Positions 1 through 11,451 of a DNA stretch of 64,000 nt are shown piece after piece. Within the stretch, counting starts at the first letter, position 1. The number at the start of each line of letters is the position of its first letter. The translations under genes were made by a program, and so were the position numbers. The stretch lies in NCBI RefSeq assembly GCF_029784165.1, contig NC_073695.1, forward strand, positions 141,986,748 to 142,050,747. The letters run 5' to 3'. This DNA comes from Wyeomyia smithii (taxonomy: Eukaryota; Arthropoda; Insecta; Diptera; Culicidae). Under the pieces are notes generated by a model. It did not search any database and had not been told where the DNA came from. It worked only from the letters and a program-made list of their open reading frames with translations.

Positions 1-835
1 CATTTGACACTAATTTTGTGGGAATCGGTTCAGCCATCTCTTAGAAAAGCGAGTGAATTTAAGTAGTCTTCGGAATATGTTTCTTTTCGAAGCTGGTTTT
101 CACATTTTTAAACATAACAGGCAAAGTAAAAGTCCGATTGCAAAAAAATCAAGAGGGTCTTATGGGGCAACTAGACCTCCCATATGACACTGATTTTGTG
201 GAATTCGGTCCAGCCATCTCTGAGAATCATGAGTGAGATTAAACACTCTCCAGAACACGTTTCTGTAAATAACTTTTGAACCACATGTTTAATTATTATG
301 AAATTCAAAAGTTAAGGTTTTGTTAGGTAGCCCGTTCATTTAAAACCAATTTTGTTAAAATCGGTTGAGTAGTTTCTGAGATAATGATGTTTCGTGATTT
401 TCACATTTTTAAACATAACCTTTAAACCAAAAATCCGATTACAATAAAATTCAATAATGTTTTATGGGGCAACTAGACCTTTCATTTGCAATTTATTTCA
501 TGAAAATTGGTCCAGCCATCTCTGAGAAAATCGAGTGAGATTGGGAGAGCGTTACACACACACACATACACACACACACATACACACACACACATACAGA
601 AAATGCTCAGCTCGTCGAACTGAGTCGAGTGATATACGATATAGTTTATTCAGTGATTGCTATACCTTTCTAGGAGAAAGGCAAAACCTATAGTAATCCA
701 CCTAGCGGTCAGACCCAGCCTTTCTCATTCAAACTTTTATTTGTGACAATAGATATACATGAACGCATCAATCCAATGAATGTATATTCACTCTTTAAGT
801 TCTAGAATATTGATGTTGTAATCTATACATATAAA
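1..835. repeat. Family A interspersed repeat (AT-rich, noncoding)
   Basis: Copy of the dominant repeat of this window. It is built of short blocks that recur with small changes, such as GGTCCAGCCATCTCTGAGAA, 'attttgtgaaaatcggttca' variants and 'tcgtgatttttacattt'. It runs through a CA tract (about 555-598) and a 'gctcagctcgtcgaactgag' block to the near-palindrome CCTTTCTAGGAGAAAGG at about 667-683, then a 'tccacctagcggtcagac' block. No reading frame is conserved. Related copies occur at 4.5, 11.7, 19.7, 29.9, 33.7, 40.1 and 44-46.7 kb. Confidence 0.75.
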
Positions 836-1255
836 AATGAAGTCCGGTCTGTCTGTCTCTCTGTTTGCTCCATATAGGCTCGAAAACTACCGAACTGATC
901 GACGTGAAAATTTGTATGTAGGGGTTTTTGGTGCCGATAAAGGTTACTATGACCGTTTGAGACCCCTACCTCTTCTGGAAGGGAGGGGTCCCATACAAAT
1001 GAAACACAAATTTCTGCACATCTCGAGAACTAATCAACTAAATGGAACTAAATTTGGCAGGTAAATGTATTAAGTGGTAACAAATATGTCCATAATGTTT
1101 TGACACCTCTCCTTCTTTTGGAAGGGAGGGGTGCCATACAAATGAAACACAAATTTCTGCACATCTTGAGAGCTAACCGACTAAATGGAACCAAATTTGA
1201 CAGGTGAATGTTTTTAGTAGTAACAAACATGTTTTATAATCGACCTCAGGCAAAA
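826..1255. repeat. Interspersed repeat with ~143-bp internal tandem duplication
   Basis: It starts with a 'ctgtctgtctctctgtttgc' block and contains two copies of a segment beginning GGAAGGGAGGGGTCCCAT (near 978) and GGAAGGGAGGGGTGCCAT (near 1121). Each is followed by 'acaaatgaaacacaaatttc'. The open frames over it are not protein-like. I believe it is a known kind of mosquito interspersed repeat, from memory only. Confidence 0.5.
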
Positions 1256-2000
1256 TTTTGGTATGTAAGATGGCAACTTCCGGTTTCTGTAAAAGAGGCC
1301 AAAAATGGCCGATTTCCATCCAATATAATAATATCCGGATCTAGAATGATACACAGGAGCTATAATCTACCACAGATACCGTTTTGAATATTAAGATGGA
1401 TAATACCGGAAGGTACATATTGGGCGTTATTCGATCATTTTCGGCTGTTTCCCAGGAACATGTGCTTCTAGAAGAGGGAGGGGCGTCGAACCATCATGAA
1501 CATATTTGTTACCTCTAAAAACGTTCAACCAGAATGACGCTCAGAGGCCAGAAATTATCTTAAATACCATTTTGAAATCTAAGATGGCGACTTCCGGTTT
1601 GTGAAAAACAGCCTAAATTAACCAAATACCTTCCAATATGAATGTCTCTGGAACCAGAATGATGCAATGAGCTAACAATTGACCTCAGGCACCATTTTGA
1701 ATTGCTAAATGGCAACTTCTAGCAAACAGTCGAAAATGACCGAATAATACTCAATATGGATGTTTCCGTAATCGAGACGATGCATAGAAACCAAACATTG
1801 ACCCTGGAAACCACTTTGAATTTGTAGACCACCACGTTTAATTTCTGGAAAACAACCAAAATGACTAAATACCTCCTAATATGGGAATTTCCGGTATCAA
1901 ATTGATGCCAGAAAATCTGCTGAAAATGACCGAATACTACCCAATATGAATGTATTCAGAAATAAGACGATGTACAGAAGCCAAAGGTCGAGAATGTTTT
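1256..2000. repeat. Degenerate ~120-bp tandem repeat ('gacttccggtt' type)
   Basis: Blocks of the form 'ccattttgaat..aagatggcgacttccggttt..gaaaaaca' and 'accaaatacctcccaatatg' recur about six times with heavy divergence. A short related stretch lies at about 39395-39780. No coding potential is visible. Confidence 0.5.
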
Positions 2001-2114
2001 CATTTCGATAAAACCAATCATATGAAACGACTTGTCATTTGACCTTGATCATATCTTGACTTTGATCATATCCATATCATAATTCATCAGTCACCCTCAA
2101 CTAGCCCGCTCATC

Positions 2115-2575
<461 letters not shown>

Positions 2576-3209
2576 AAAAAAAAATCTACTCTTTGATATT
2601 TTTTCTGTTTTTTATATCCTTTCTTTTATATTAATTTTTTAAAATTTCTTTTTTATTTTATAAATTTTTCGCATGGGTGGCAACACTTTGTCAGATAGCC
2701 CTCCATATTTAAAAGACAGAAAACTTTAATACTTTAAATAGTGGAGTCTAAAATGATATATAATCGAGTCTATATATAATCGAGTCCGATCTATATAAGA
2801 GTACAGTGACGCTTCGATTATACCACGGTCAAAAAAAAAGTCGCGGTATACATTTGAAATATATTTATTTCATGTTATTTGCATGTGTATGTGTTAGAGT
2901 ATGAACATATGTGTGTGAATATTAAGTTTTGAATGTTCGGTATAATTGTGCTGTTGGTTACTAAAAGTTTATGATTTAAAGTGAAAAATAAGTCCAGTAG
3001 AAATTATCAAAATGTTTTTTTTCTTCTTACAATTGGAGTGTTCTATAACACCCCTTTTCCGTGCGGGAGCCCATTTTTGTAATGTTTACTTAAAGTTGCA
3101 GATTTTTCTTCTGTTTTACTTAGCAGCATTTGTTCTGTTTTGCTTTTCGAAGTGTTGCTCTTAATATTCAAACAACCTTGTCCGCTCGTGGTACAAACAT
3201 TATTAAAAA
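2576..3209. other. AT-rich DNA, no gene seen
   Basis: T-rich sequence with a 'ataatcgagtc' duplication near 2760-2785. I see no gene, RNA or element ends here. Confidence 0.5.
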
Positions 3210-3414
3210 GCAAAGTCTTGGTGCTACATTCAGATTCGGAATTTGACCTTCTGTTTATTATACACAGACTTCGCAGCCAACTGTTTAGAGTACAGGACAA
3301 TTGCGGGGCTAGCGCTACGATCCTACTGATATTACCAGTCTCTCCCGAACCGAGACTCAAACCTACGACGACTGGCTTTTTAGGCCATCATCGTACCTCG
3401 AGACCAACTGGAAG
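3210..3414 (-). mobile_element. tRNA-derived SINE, copy 1
   Basis: About 205 bp, over 85% identical by eye to the SINE at 20901-21107. The tRNA-like head lies at the right end on the minus strand, with a B-box-like GGTTTGAGTCTC, where the other copy has GGTTCGAGTCTT. The body contains 'gcgctagccccgcaattgtc' and ends in 'caccaagactttgc'. No clear target duplication was found, so the ends are approximate. Confidence 0.65.
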
Positions 3415-3706
3415 GTAACCAGCAAACATTGATAATTTATTCAAATTTTGGTTTACAAATTGTGGCACAAAAATCTCAATCCGAGTACATCGATAGGAGG
3501 AGCCTGAACGTGCAAACACATTAAAAGTTGATACGCGCAGCCTGTAAAACTACGCATACCAAAGCAAAACAAACATCGGTCACGTGCCGCTCCATATGAG
3601 CGTGCCCGCATGACCGAGATATATAGCGTCATCGATCGTAATTAAGTGGATCGATGACGAACGAAATTGTTCAAAGAGGAATCTAGAAGAATGATCATGA
3701 CTGTTA

Positions 3707-3870
3707 GGGGCCATCCACATACCACGTGGACAGATTTTGAACGATTTTGACCCCCCCCCTCTCCCTCCGTGGTCAACTGCCCATATAAATTCTAAAAAAA
3801 ATGTATGGATCGTGGACATTAGCCAACCCCCCCCTTCCCCAAGGCTGTCCACGTGGTATGTGGATGGCCC
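3707..3870. mobile_element. MITE with ~25-bp terminal inverted repeats
   Basis: The left end GGGCCATCCACATACCACGT is mirrored by ACGTGGTATGTGGATGGCCC at the right end. The arms extend inward to 'ggacag/ctgtcc' and the interior is short and C-rich. Flanks read 'gtta' on the left and 'ttta' on the right, so a TTA-type duplication is possible but not clean. There is no ORF, so it is a non-autonomous DNA element. Confidence 0.8.
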
Positions 3871-4522
3871 TTTAGTGGATATCGGTTAGGATTCGGTTGT
3901 TAATTAGTGCGTGCGTAGCAATAAGCACTTCTATGGGAAATTGTGGATTTGGATGGTGCATTTGGAATGCACTTGAGTTTATCGCCTTAGCGCAAAGTGA
4001 TGAGGATTGCGTCTATGAAAATAGATACTGGAGACAATCGGTTCGTTCGTGGGAATTGATTTATTGAAATGTTGCTTTGAGCTTTGGGAAATCTGACTGT
4101 GGGAATTTGTTTATTTTGTGTAACTGGATATTTGGGTAAAGTTTTTGGGATGGTTATAAAGTTTTGAGTTATAGGCTCATAAACTTGGGAAATGGAAAAT
4201 TGTTTAATTTCAGGATTTATTGTTTAATTTATGGGATCATAAATTTAGAAAAGGAAAGTTAACAGTTGGTTTATTTTGTTGGTTTTCAATAACATGACAT
4301 CACTCTCCTTTTAGTGAGCAATCTTAATATCATGAAGTTGCTCATACATAGAGGTTAATGACAAAAAATCTAGCACGTACAAACTCCCTTACAAAATTTA
4401 ATATATATTACATAGATTGTCTCACGACTAATCTAACCGAATTTCACAGTATTCAAAGAGAAGCTTTGAACACTTTACCTACTTTCGTGGCAATGATTTT
4501 ATGAATTTCTTATGTTTTTGCC
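3871..4522. other. Unique-looking noncoding DNA
   Basis: No ORF, repeat match within the window, or RNA-like fold was noticed. A mild internal repetition ('ttgtttaattt..gggatcataaa') sits near 4200-4250. Confidence 0.5.
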
Positions 4523-5390
4523 TTTCTCCTAGAAAGGTATAGCAATCACTTGCAAAACCGAAAGTATAAAAGTGCTCCAAAGGGCCGAATGGCATATATC
4601 ACTCGACACAGCTCGACGAGCTGAGCATTTTCTGTATGTGTGTGTGTGTATGTGTGTGTGAGTGTGTGTGTGTGTGTGTATGTGCAGATTTTTATTCTCA
4701 CTCGATTTTCTCAGAGAAAGCTGGACCGATTTTCATGAAATTAATTGCAAAAGAAAGGTCTTGCTGTCCCATAAGAACTTATTCAATTTTATTGTACTTA
4801 AACTATTAGTTTAGAGGTTATGTATCAAAATGTTAAAATAATGAAACATCATTATCTCAAAAACGACACAACCGATTCGAACGAAATCGGTTTCAAATGA
4901 ACGAGCTACCTGAAATACCCTTAGCTTTTGAACTTTATAAATATTGAACATATGGTTCAAAAGTTATGGAAAGAAACGTGTTCTGAAGATTGTTAAATCT
5001 CACTCATGTTTCTCAGAGATGGCTGGACCGATTTTCATGAAATCAGTGTCAAATGGAAGGTCTTGTTGGCCCATAAGACCCTATTGATTTGTTTTGCAAT
5101 CGGACTATTACTTTGCCTGTTATGTTTAAAAATGTGAAATCCAGCTATGAAAAGGAACATATTCCGAAGACTACTTGGACTCACTTACTTTTCTCAGGAA
5201 TGGCTGGCCCGATTTCCACAAAATTAGTGTCAAATAGAAAGTCTAGCTGCCTCATAACAACCTATTGAATTTTCTGTCGTATGTAATGTACCGAAATGTG
5301 AAAATCACGAAACTTCATTATCTCAGAAACTACACAACCGCTATATATATGATGTATATATATATATGATTTAAAATATGAATTTTAAAG
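4523..5390. repeat. Family A repeat, reverse orientation
   Basis: It begins with GCCTTTCTCCTAGAAAGGTA (4522-4541). It then has the 'gctcgacgagctgagcatttt' type block and a GT tract (about 4636-4682), followed by the same body blocks as 1-700 in reverse complement. Confidence 0.75.
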
Positions 5391-5780
5391 GCAAAAACCT
5401 TTTTTTTTTTAAACATCATTGAACATAATCAGATAGCTCAGTAAGATTGCGAAATAGATACCTAGTGTCTTCAGCAAAGTTTTTGTTATGTTATTTTGGG
5501 AAACTTTGCCAAATACGGTGATAAAAAATATTGATTTTTAGAGAAAATGTTCTTGTTATCTCACTTATAGGGTGATTCATCACGGATCTGTTATTGTCCA
5601 AAGTAGAGTCTTTTTTTACTCTAAAACTTTCCCGAAGATAGTATTGCTCTAAAATGTAACGTTTACGAGAAAATTACTTTTGACCACCTTTTTTCATTTC
5701 TGGACCTCAGTGCAACGGAAGCGACGGTAATATCGTAGAGCGCGCGATCTTAATCGTATAAAATTTCGTAAGCGGCGATT
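5391..5780. other. Noncoding repeat-like DNA
   Basis: It contains 'gtcttcagcaaagttttt' and 'aaactttgcc', a motif style that recurs at about 32520-32560 ('acaactttgccgaagaca'). Probably interspersed repeats. No gene was seen. Confidence 0.4.
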
Positions 5781-6680
5781 TGACCACGGTGGCTTTGGAA
5801 CAGGACGGCGAGTGAGAACACAGCTAATAATCGCCTGATTGACTTCAGCATTAAAATAGCTGACGTTCATTCATAGCTGATCGTTCACACATGCAGCCAT
5901 TTCGAGGGAACGCCAGTCAATACTAAGAATTGTTTCATTCAGTGTTGCGAAGTCAGCGCGGCGGAAATCCAAGCTTTGCAAGTCAACGATGTCTTCAAAA
6001 ACTGTTGAGCAGCAGTTCAATTGCAGGATGATATGGATCCAGAGCGTTGAAGACTGTACTTTCACTGGCAATTTTGTCACCAACTAAAACAAATCAAGAA
6101 CGCGACTGTTACTATTTGCCACAGCATTGATTTGTGTCAGGTTGTTCAAACAGAATCCATCCAACAACATAGAGCTATGCATCGGGAGTGACGATTGCAG
6201 GACATCGATGCTAGATTAGACTGGTTGTAGTCTCCAAATAGAATCACGTTATCGGAGATATCCAAGTTCGACATTATCGCTCCTATTGAGTCAATGTGGT
6301 TATTAATGTCCGCAACATTTGTCCTTCGATCAGGTAGTAAATAAATTACTCCGATACTCATGGTCCCAGTTAAAGTTTTAAGCCTAACCCATATCTGTTC
6401 AAGCGTATCACAGACAGTAGTAGGATCTAAGTAGCAACTTAAATCAGTGGAAACAGCGATGAGAACACCGCCATCATGGGACTTTGTGATGTTTCTCGGG
6501 CTACGACCATAGCGGAAAACAGTGTACGAATTGACAAATAATAGTGTCGAAAGTATCCGGTCGTCAAGCCAGGTTTCGGTCCAAACCAGAGTCCGAAGCA
6601 GTCGAAAAGAAGTCATCGATCTTAGTTCGCAACCCCCTGACATTCTGGTAGTAGATGGTGAGAAAACGTTTGCTAGTCAG
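5781..6680 (-). pseudogene. LINE ORF2 endonuclease fragment (CR1/Jockey-group)
   Basis: Decayed 5' part of ORF2 of a non-LTR retrotransposon. Reading leftward, it opens with YYQNVRGLRTK (about 6655), the usual start of an apurinic-type endonuclease in this group. It then has TETWLDD (catalytic Glu) and LFGDYNQS (the GDxN motif). The frame changes near 6640 and again near 6120, after which 5871-6083 still reads like the end of the nuclease domain. No reverse transcriptase follows, so ORF2 is truncated at its 3' side near 5780. In the intact protein this domain nicks target DNA for target-primed reverse transcription. It belongs to the same element as the ORF1 pieces at 6776-7207 and 10838-11451. 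Confidence 0.7.
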
Positions 6681-6775
6681 AATACCAACGTCCGGAAGAA
6701 ATTGCGGTAGATCGTTGCCTAGAGCGGATGCATGGAATGCCCTGTCTCCAGAACTAGACTCAGTCTCGGGACGAC

Positions 6776-7207
6776 TTTAATGGCACGAACGAGCTGTAAC
6801 GTTGTGGCAGAAACCGGCAGGTGGCACAGCTGAGCTAGAGAGGTCCAGGGTTTCCAAAGTACGTTGTGAGGTGCGTCCCAGCCCTGTTGTAGCAGCGGTC
6901 AATAAATGTTGTGGAAGGGCTTGGATGAGGTGACAAAATGCCAAAGTAGGTTTACCAGAAACACCATCAGGAGAAAAACGACTAGCAGCAGAATCGTGCA
7001 ATGTGCTAGAAATAAGAGCAGCATCAGGGCGAGCAGCGTCATAAATAAAAATATACTCGCCTAGGCTGGCAGCTTGGAAAGCCCTGTCTCCAACACTGGA
7101 CTCAGGACCGGGACGACTTTGAAGGCAAGAATGAGCTGCTACGATTTGACAGGAACAGAAAAAGGGCGCAGCTGAGCTAGGTGGATCCGAGGCTTCTGGA
7201 ATGCTTA
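6776..7207 (-). pseudogene. LINE ORF1, C-terminal part (separated by LTR insertion)
   Basis: Continuation of the ORF1 at 10838-11451 once the nested LTR element is mentally removed. The reading frame runs on from GRTSL through GEYIFIYDAARPDAALISS to an in-frame TAA at about 6777. A segment of about 170 bp is present twice in this ORF1: at 6735-6905, and at 7074-7207 continued by 10838-10880. The copies share 'gccctgtctcca.cact.gactca', 'gggacgacttt' and 'gtgcgtccc'. The protein is low in recognisable motifs here. The stop codon suggests decay, since related sequence continues beyond it. Confidence 0.55.
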
Positions 7208-7854
7208 TGAACTAAACTGGAAATAAACTGGCTTCGTTAAAACCTCTTCTGGACTGTGATATCATTATTCTTGGGTGCGAAACCACGCATGTCTAGTTTT
7301 TGACTGACTCTTATTAAGTTAATTTGTGAGAAGGCAACTTATACTCTACACAGCTTATTTTCTACATAAAGTATATAATTCGCATACAACTTTAGGTTGC
7401 TAGTCATGAGTGTATTCAAGTGTTCAAGCTGAGTTCACCAATCACGCATAACACTCATAGGTGTTGGTGAACTCCATAACGCACGCCTCTTTCGAACGCG
7501 CATCGCGACAACAGCGCGGCAGCAGCGTGAAGAAGGTCGCCGTAAAACAAAACAAACAGAACTAGGCCATCTGGCAAAATTGTTGCTGTTCGAGTGGTGC
7601 GCTTGTTCTTGGCCTGCATTCTTTGCTATGCGGAAAAGAAACAAGCCCAAAAGTTGAAAATTGATATTTGATATTGGGAACACAACAAGGAACCAAGTGC
7701 AGTAAACACTTGACTTGTTGTGTTAATGGAAAAGAAGGTCTAGCGGTTCTGTAAAATAAGATTTCACAGTCCGTAAATTAAGTACCAGGATCGTAAAGAT
7801 CTAGGTTACATTTTTAAGCGTGGGAATGTAAAGACGTGGGAATATTATACCACA
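7208..7854 (-). repeat. 3' LTR of the mdg1-like element
   Basis: It matches 10191-10837 over its full 647 bp, with only about a dozen differences noticed by eye. On the minus strand it starts TGTGGTATAATATTCCCACG and ends AGTTTAGTTCA. Confidence 0.93.
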
Positions 7855-7865
7855 TCTCACCCTTC
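7855..7865 (-). promoter_or_regulatory. Polypurine tract before the 3' LTR
   Basis: On the minus strand GAAGGGTGAGA lies directly against the LTR, preceded by a T run. This is the expected place and composition for plus-strand DNA priming. Confidence 0.7.
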
Positions 7866-8016
7866 AAAAAAAAAACTACTGCACGCAAGAAAGTAATTTT
7901 TCAAAAAATTGTTGTCAACAGTTAGATAGAAATTGGAAAAAATTTGACTCATGCAGCTTCCTTTAAAATCTTGATCAATTGAATTATTTTTATAGTGATA
8001 ACCCTTTCTTTTGGTA

Positions 8017-9240
8017 TTAGGCTTTAATAATTCTGTTTTTGTGAACTACCATTTGTTTTTGAGTCGCTGTGTTTTTGATTGTGCAATTTGGTTCTTGTAT
8101 TTCAATGACGTCAAAAGGACCTATATAAATTGGATCAAGCTTTCGTCTATTTTCGTTAGTTATATAGACTTGATCTCCTATTTTCACGTGAATCGGATTT
8201 GTTTCGTTGTTTATTGTTATTTGTCTATGCTCTTTTTTATTCACGAGGTTTTGGTGTGCTAACATGTTTGTATTTTGTAATCTAAATCTCAACTCATTGT
8301 AATAATCTTCTAAATTCTAAATTGGTTCAACATGTGGTTTGTTTGTTTCTAAATCTTGAGGTAGTACAGCTTTTCGTCCGAATATCAATTCATACGGTGT
8401 GTAATTGTGTTCCACGTGAGGTGTTGTATTGAACGTAAATGAATAGAATTTTATCCATTCATCCCAGTCAGATTGGTGTACATTGGTGAAAGATCGTAGA
8501 TACTCGCTCAAGCATCTATGATTTCGCTCCTAAGCACCTATTGACTCTGGATGGTATGGGGTTGAAAATGTTTGTTTAGTTTCTAAAAGCTTACATACCT
8601 GATCAAGAACTTCGTTTTTATATTCAGTTCCTTGATCTGTGCGTAGTTCCATAAAATTACCATATATTAAGATAAAATTTTCGACAAGTGCTTTTGCAAT
8701 CACCGCTGTTTCTTTCGTTGGTATGGGTATGAGAACAATATATTTCGTTAAGTTGCATTGAATTGTAAGTATGTATCTATTGCCATTATTTGTTCTTGTA
8801 AAAGGTCCAACGGTGTCTGCAGAAAGTAGTTCGAATGGTTTAGAAGGTGTTGTCGTCACAACAGTCGCTTCCTTTGTATGTCTTCTAACCTTATTGATTT
8901 TGCATTTTTCGCAATTTCTGACGAAATTACGGATATCGTTTTTCATATTTTTCCATTTGTAATATTCTCTTAGCTTTAAATACAACTGGTGTTGTCCAAT
9001 ATGTCCTTCCGTAGGGGTCATATGGTGACGCGTCAATATATGTTTAATTTCATCCTGCTCATTAATGAACCGTGGCGGTTTGTAAATAATAATGTTATAG
9101 CTGGAAATGGCATGTTTTACGATTTCCTTCAATGCTTGCAGGGAATGATATTTGAAGAAGATATCATCTTTTGGTAGCGCTACCTTATCTCTTTTGTTAT
9201 CTTTTAATAGTTTAGAAATTTCCAGAAGTGCAAACTCTAA
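8017..9240 (-). pseudogene. Ty3/gypsy integrase (mdg1-like), with two in-frame TAG codons
   Basis: The integrase region inserts the cDNA into the genome. Reading leftward there is an HHCC zinc region (HHMTPTEGHIGQH then CEKCKINK), then a catalytic core with the first Asp in LSADTVGPF, the second in RTDQGTEYKN, and PYHPESIGA just before the third acidic position. There TAG replaces a codon at 8527-8529, followed in frame by ERNHRCL, which holds the Glu. A second in-frame TAG lies at 8314-8316. The C-terminal part has a GPF motif (IYIGPFDVI). Apart from these stops the frame is open from about 9240 to 8017. It is offset from the RT/RNase H frame by damage near 9250. Confidence 0.88.
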
Positions 9241-9256
9241 TGTTCAACTTCCATTA

Positions 9257-10190
9257 TTATATTTCAATGGTACTATTACTGAACCTAAGCATTTTTTCTG
9301 GTTGTGGTTCGTTAATTTTCAACTGATTGCGTTGGTGCACCTCACAATGCAGTTTGAGTAATTTGTTGACTTCAGACGGGTTTTCAGTTCGCCAAACAAT
9401 GAGGTGATCAATCTCATTGTTGGTTTCGTTCAAACGTCTGGAATTATTGTTTGGCTTGAGTTTATTCGTCATCGAGCGTGTATTTACCGTCAATATCATA
9501 GACTTTAGATTTTCCGACTTTGTTGGTATCCGAGAAAGCGCGTCGGCTCCGACATTTGCTTTTCCTGGCAAATATTCAATATCGAAATCATATTCTTCTA
9601 AATCAAGTCTCATTCTTGTGAGTTTAGAAGTTGGCTTATTCATACCAAATAAATAAACTAACGGTCTGTGGTCTGTTCTAATTTTAAAGCTTCGACCGTA
9701 AAGATATGGTTTAAAGTAGTCAATTGCCCAATGTATGGCAGTTAACTCTTTTTCAATTACTGGTTTGAATTTTTCTCCTTTTGTAAAACTTTTGCTAGCG
9801 AATGCAATTGGCAAATCGTAGCTTCCATGTAACTGTGACAGAATTGCTCCACAGGCAACATCTGACGCATCTGTTGTGTCTTTTGTAAAATCAGGATATT
9901 GAAGGATCCTAGGAGATAAGAGATGACGTTTAAGGCGTAAGATGCTCTGTCTTCGTTCATCGTTCCATGAGAATGTTGTATTCTTTTTTAGTAAATTATT
10001 TAAAGGTTTAGCTATATGAGCAAAATTTGGAACAAATTTGCGATAATAGTTACAGAACGCTACAAAACGACGCACTTCGTCTATATTTGTAGGTTCTGGA
10101 TAATCTCTAATTGTTTGAAATTTAGAGTCATCCAGTAAAATTCCATTACTTGTTATTTTATGACCTAAGTAAGTCCTGTCACGGTCGCCA
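9257..10190 (-). pseudogene. Ty3/gypsy RT C-terminus and RNase H (mdg1-like)
   Basis: It begins abruptly with TYLGHKITSNGILL, which in intact elements lies after the RT catalytic YxDD box, so the polymerase active site is gone. RNase H follows with its acidic residues visible: TDASDVACGAILSQ, IEKELTAIHWAIDYF and IRTDHRPLVYLF. A connection region follows (YLPGKANVGADALSR). The frame ends at a stop at 9257. Upstream the same frame is accidentally open through the PBS into the LTR up to 10273. RNase H would normally degrade the RNA strand of the RNA-DNA hybrid. Confidence 0.9.
10173..10190 (-). promoter_or_regulatory. Primer-binding site, tRNA-Arg type
   Basis: On the minus strand TGGCGACCGTGACAGGAC follows the terminal CA of the 5' LTR without a gap. 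From memory, 412 and mdg1 family elements use a tRNA-Arg primer with this sequence. The retained RT coding begins immediately after it, so the internal deletion ends exactly here. Confidence 0.85.
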
Positions 10191-10837
10191 TGAACTAAAC
10201 TGGAAATAAACTGGCTTCGTTGAAACCTCTTCTGGACTGTGATATCATTATTCTTGGGTGCGAAACCACGCATGTCTAGTTTTTGACTGACTTTTATTAA
10301 GTTAATTTGGGAGAAGGAAACTTATACTCTACACAGCTTATTTTCTACATAAAGTATATAATTCGCATACAACTTTAGGTTGCTAGTCATGAGTGTATTC
10401 AAGTGTTCACGCTGAGTTCACCAATCACGCAAAACACTCATAGGTGTTGGTGAACTCCATAACGCACGCCTCTTTCGAACGCGCATCGCGACAACAGCGC
10501 GGCAGCAGCGTGAAGAAGGTCGCCGTAAAACAAAACAAACAGAACTAGGCCATCTGGCAATATTGTTGCTGTTCGAGTGGTGTGCTTGTTCTTGGCCTGC
10601 ATTCTTTGCTATGCGGAAAAGAAACAAGCCCAAAGGTTGAAAATTGATATTTGATATTGGGAACACAACAAGGAACCAAGTGCAGTAAACACTTGACTTG
10701 TTGTGTTAATGGAAAAGAAGGTCTAGCGGTTCTGTAAAATAAGATTTCACAGTCCGTAAATTAAGTACCAGGATCGTAAAGATCTAGGTTACATTTTTAA
10801 GCGTGGGAATGTAAAGACGTGGGAATATTTTACCACA
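10191..10837 (-). repeat. 5' LTR of the mdg1-like element
   Basis: It matches 7208-7854. It is the upstream LTR for the minus-strand element, beginning TGTGGTAAAATATTCCCACG at 10837. Confidence 0.93.
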
Positions 10838-11451
10838 CGTAGTGACGTGCGTCCCGGATCTGTTGCAGTAACGGCAATATGTTCAGCTAATCCTCCTCCA
10901 TGATACCGTTTTCGGATACTGATTGATTTAGTAGGGACGTTCCAATGCCAGCCGAAGCGGGATTTGGGACTTGAGATGATTTCCAAAAATTTACGGTAGA
11001 TCTGTTGTCCTTGAATTCCCGGAAGCTTTTTCGCTTCTGGTTTGCCAAAAAGACGACGACGAATAGATAAGTTTTCGTTGTCAGAGCGCTTTGATGATCT
11101 GGGCGTTAATGAATTTGAGTTGATGAGCGCAGTAAAGTTGTGTCTGAGCTCGTTTTTTAGCTCGTTCAAAATCTCAGACTTGAGGATTTCGACAATTTCG
11201 TTGTGCCTACTAAGAATATCTTCTTGAGCAGATGCATACGCGGACCGAACTGCACTACGAACATGAATATCTCTTGTCAGATTAGCGCACGATTTGCAAA
11301 GCCAGAATAACTGATGGTAAATGCTTATTCCCTCCAGAGCTGATGTAGGAATCCCGCCACATCGAGGGTGATATTCAGCATTACAAAAGCCCTGGCAGGT
11401 GAGTTTCATGTCACCAATTTCGGTTTTACACGTCTGGCACGTACTAGACAT
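10838..11451 (-). pseudogene. LINE ORF1 with PHD-like zinc finger, N-terminal part
   Basis: It starts MSSTCQTCKTEIGDM at 11451. A Cys/His cluster follows: CxxC, then CQGFCNAEYHPRC, then a closing CKSC about 15 residues on. This is a PHD-like pattern known at the N-terminus of ORF1 in CR1-like and related LINEs. The middle (residues 70-120) is Lys/Glu-rich and probably helical. The frame stays open to 10838, where the LTR element is inserted, and continues at 7207. ORF1 proteins of such LINEs bind element RNA in the ribonucleoprotein particle. The initiation codon is a true ATG. Confidence 0.75.

Larger units (their letters stand above)
7208..10837 (-). mobile_element. mdg1/412-like Ty3/gypsy LTR retrotransposon, internally deleted, nested in a LINE
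   Basis: Two direct copies of 647 bp (7208-7854 and 10191-10837), both TG...CA on the minus strand, enclose 2.3 kb. A primer-binding site follows the upstream LTR immediately and a purine tract precedes the downstream LTR. Gag, protease and most of the reverse transcriptase are missing; only the RT end, RNase H and integrase remain. The flanks are CTTA (7204-7207) and CGTA (10838-10841), a 4-bp target duplication with one substitution. The duplicated LINE segment at 6735-6905 supports CGTA as the original site. Nesting makes this younger than the LINE around it. Confidence 0.93.

Noticed and set aside
8011..9361. Plus-strand frames over the mdg1-like pol
   Set aside because: Shadow frames of the minus-strand integrase and RNase H; they have no independent support.
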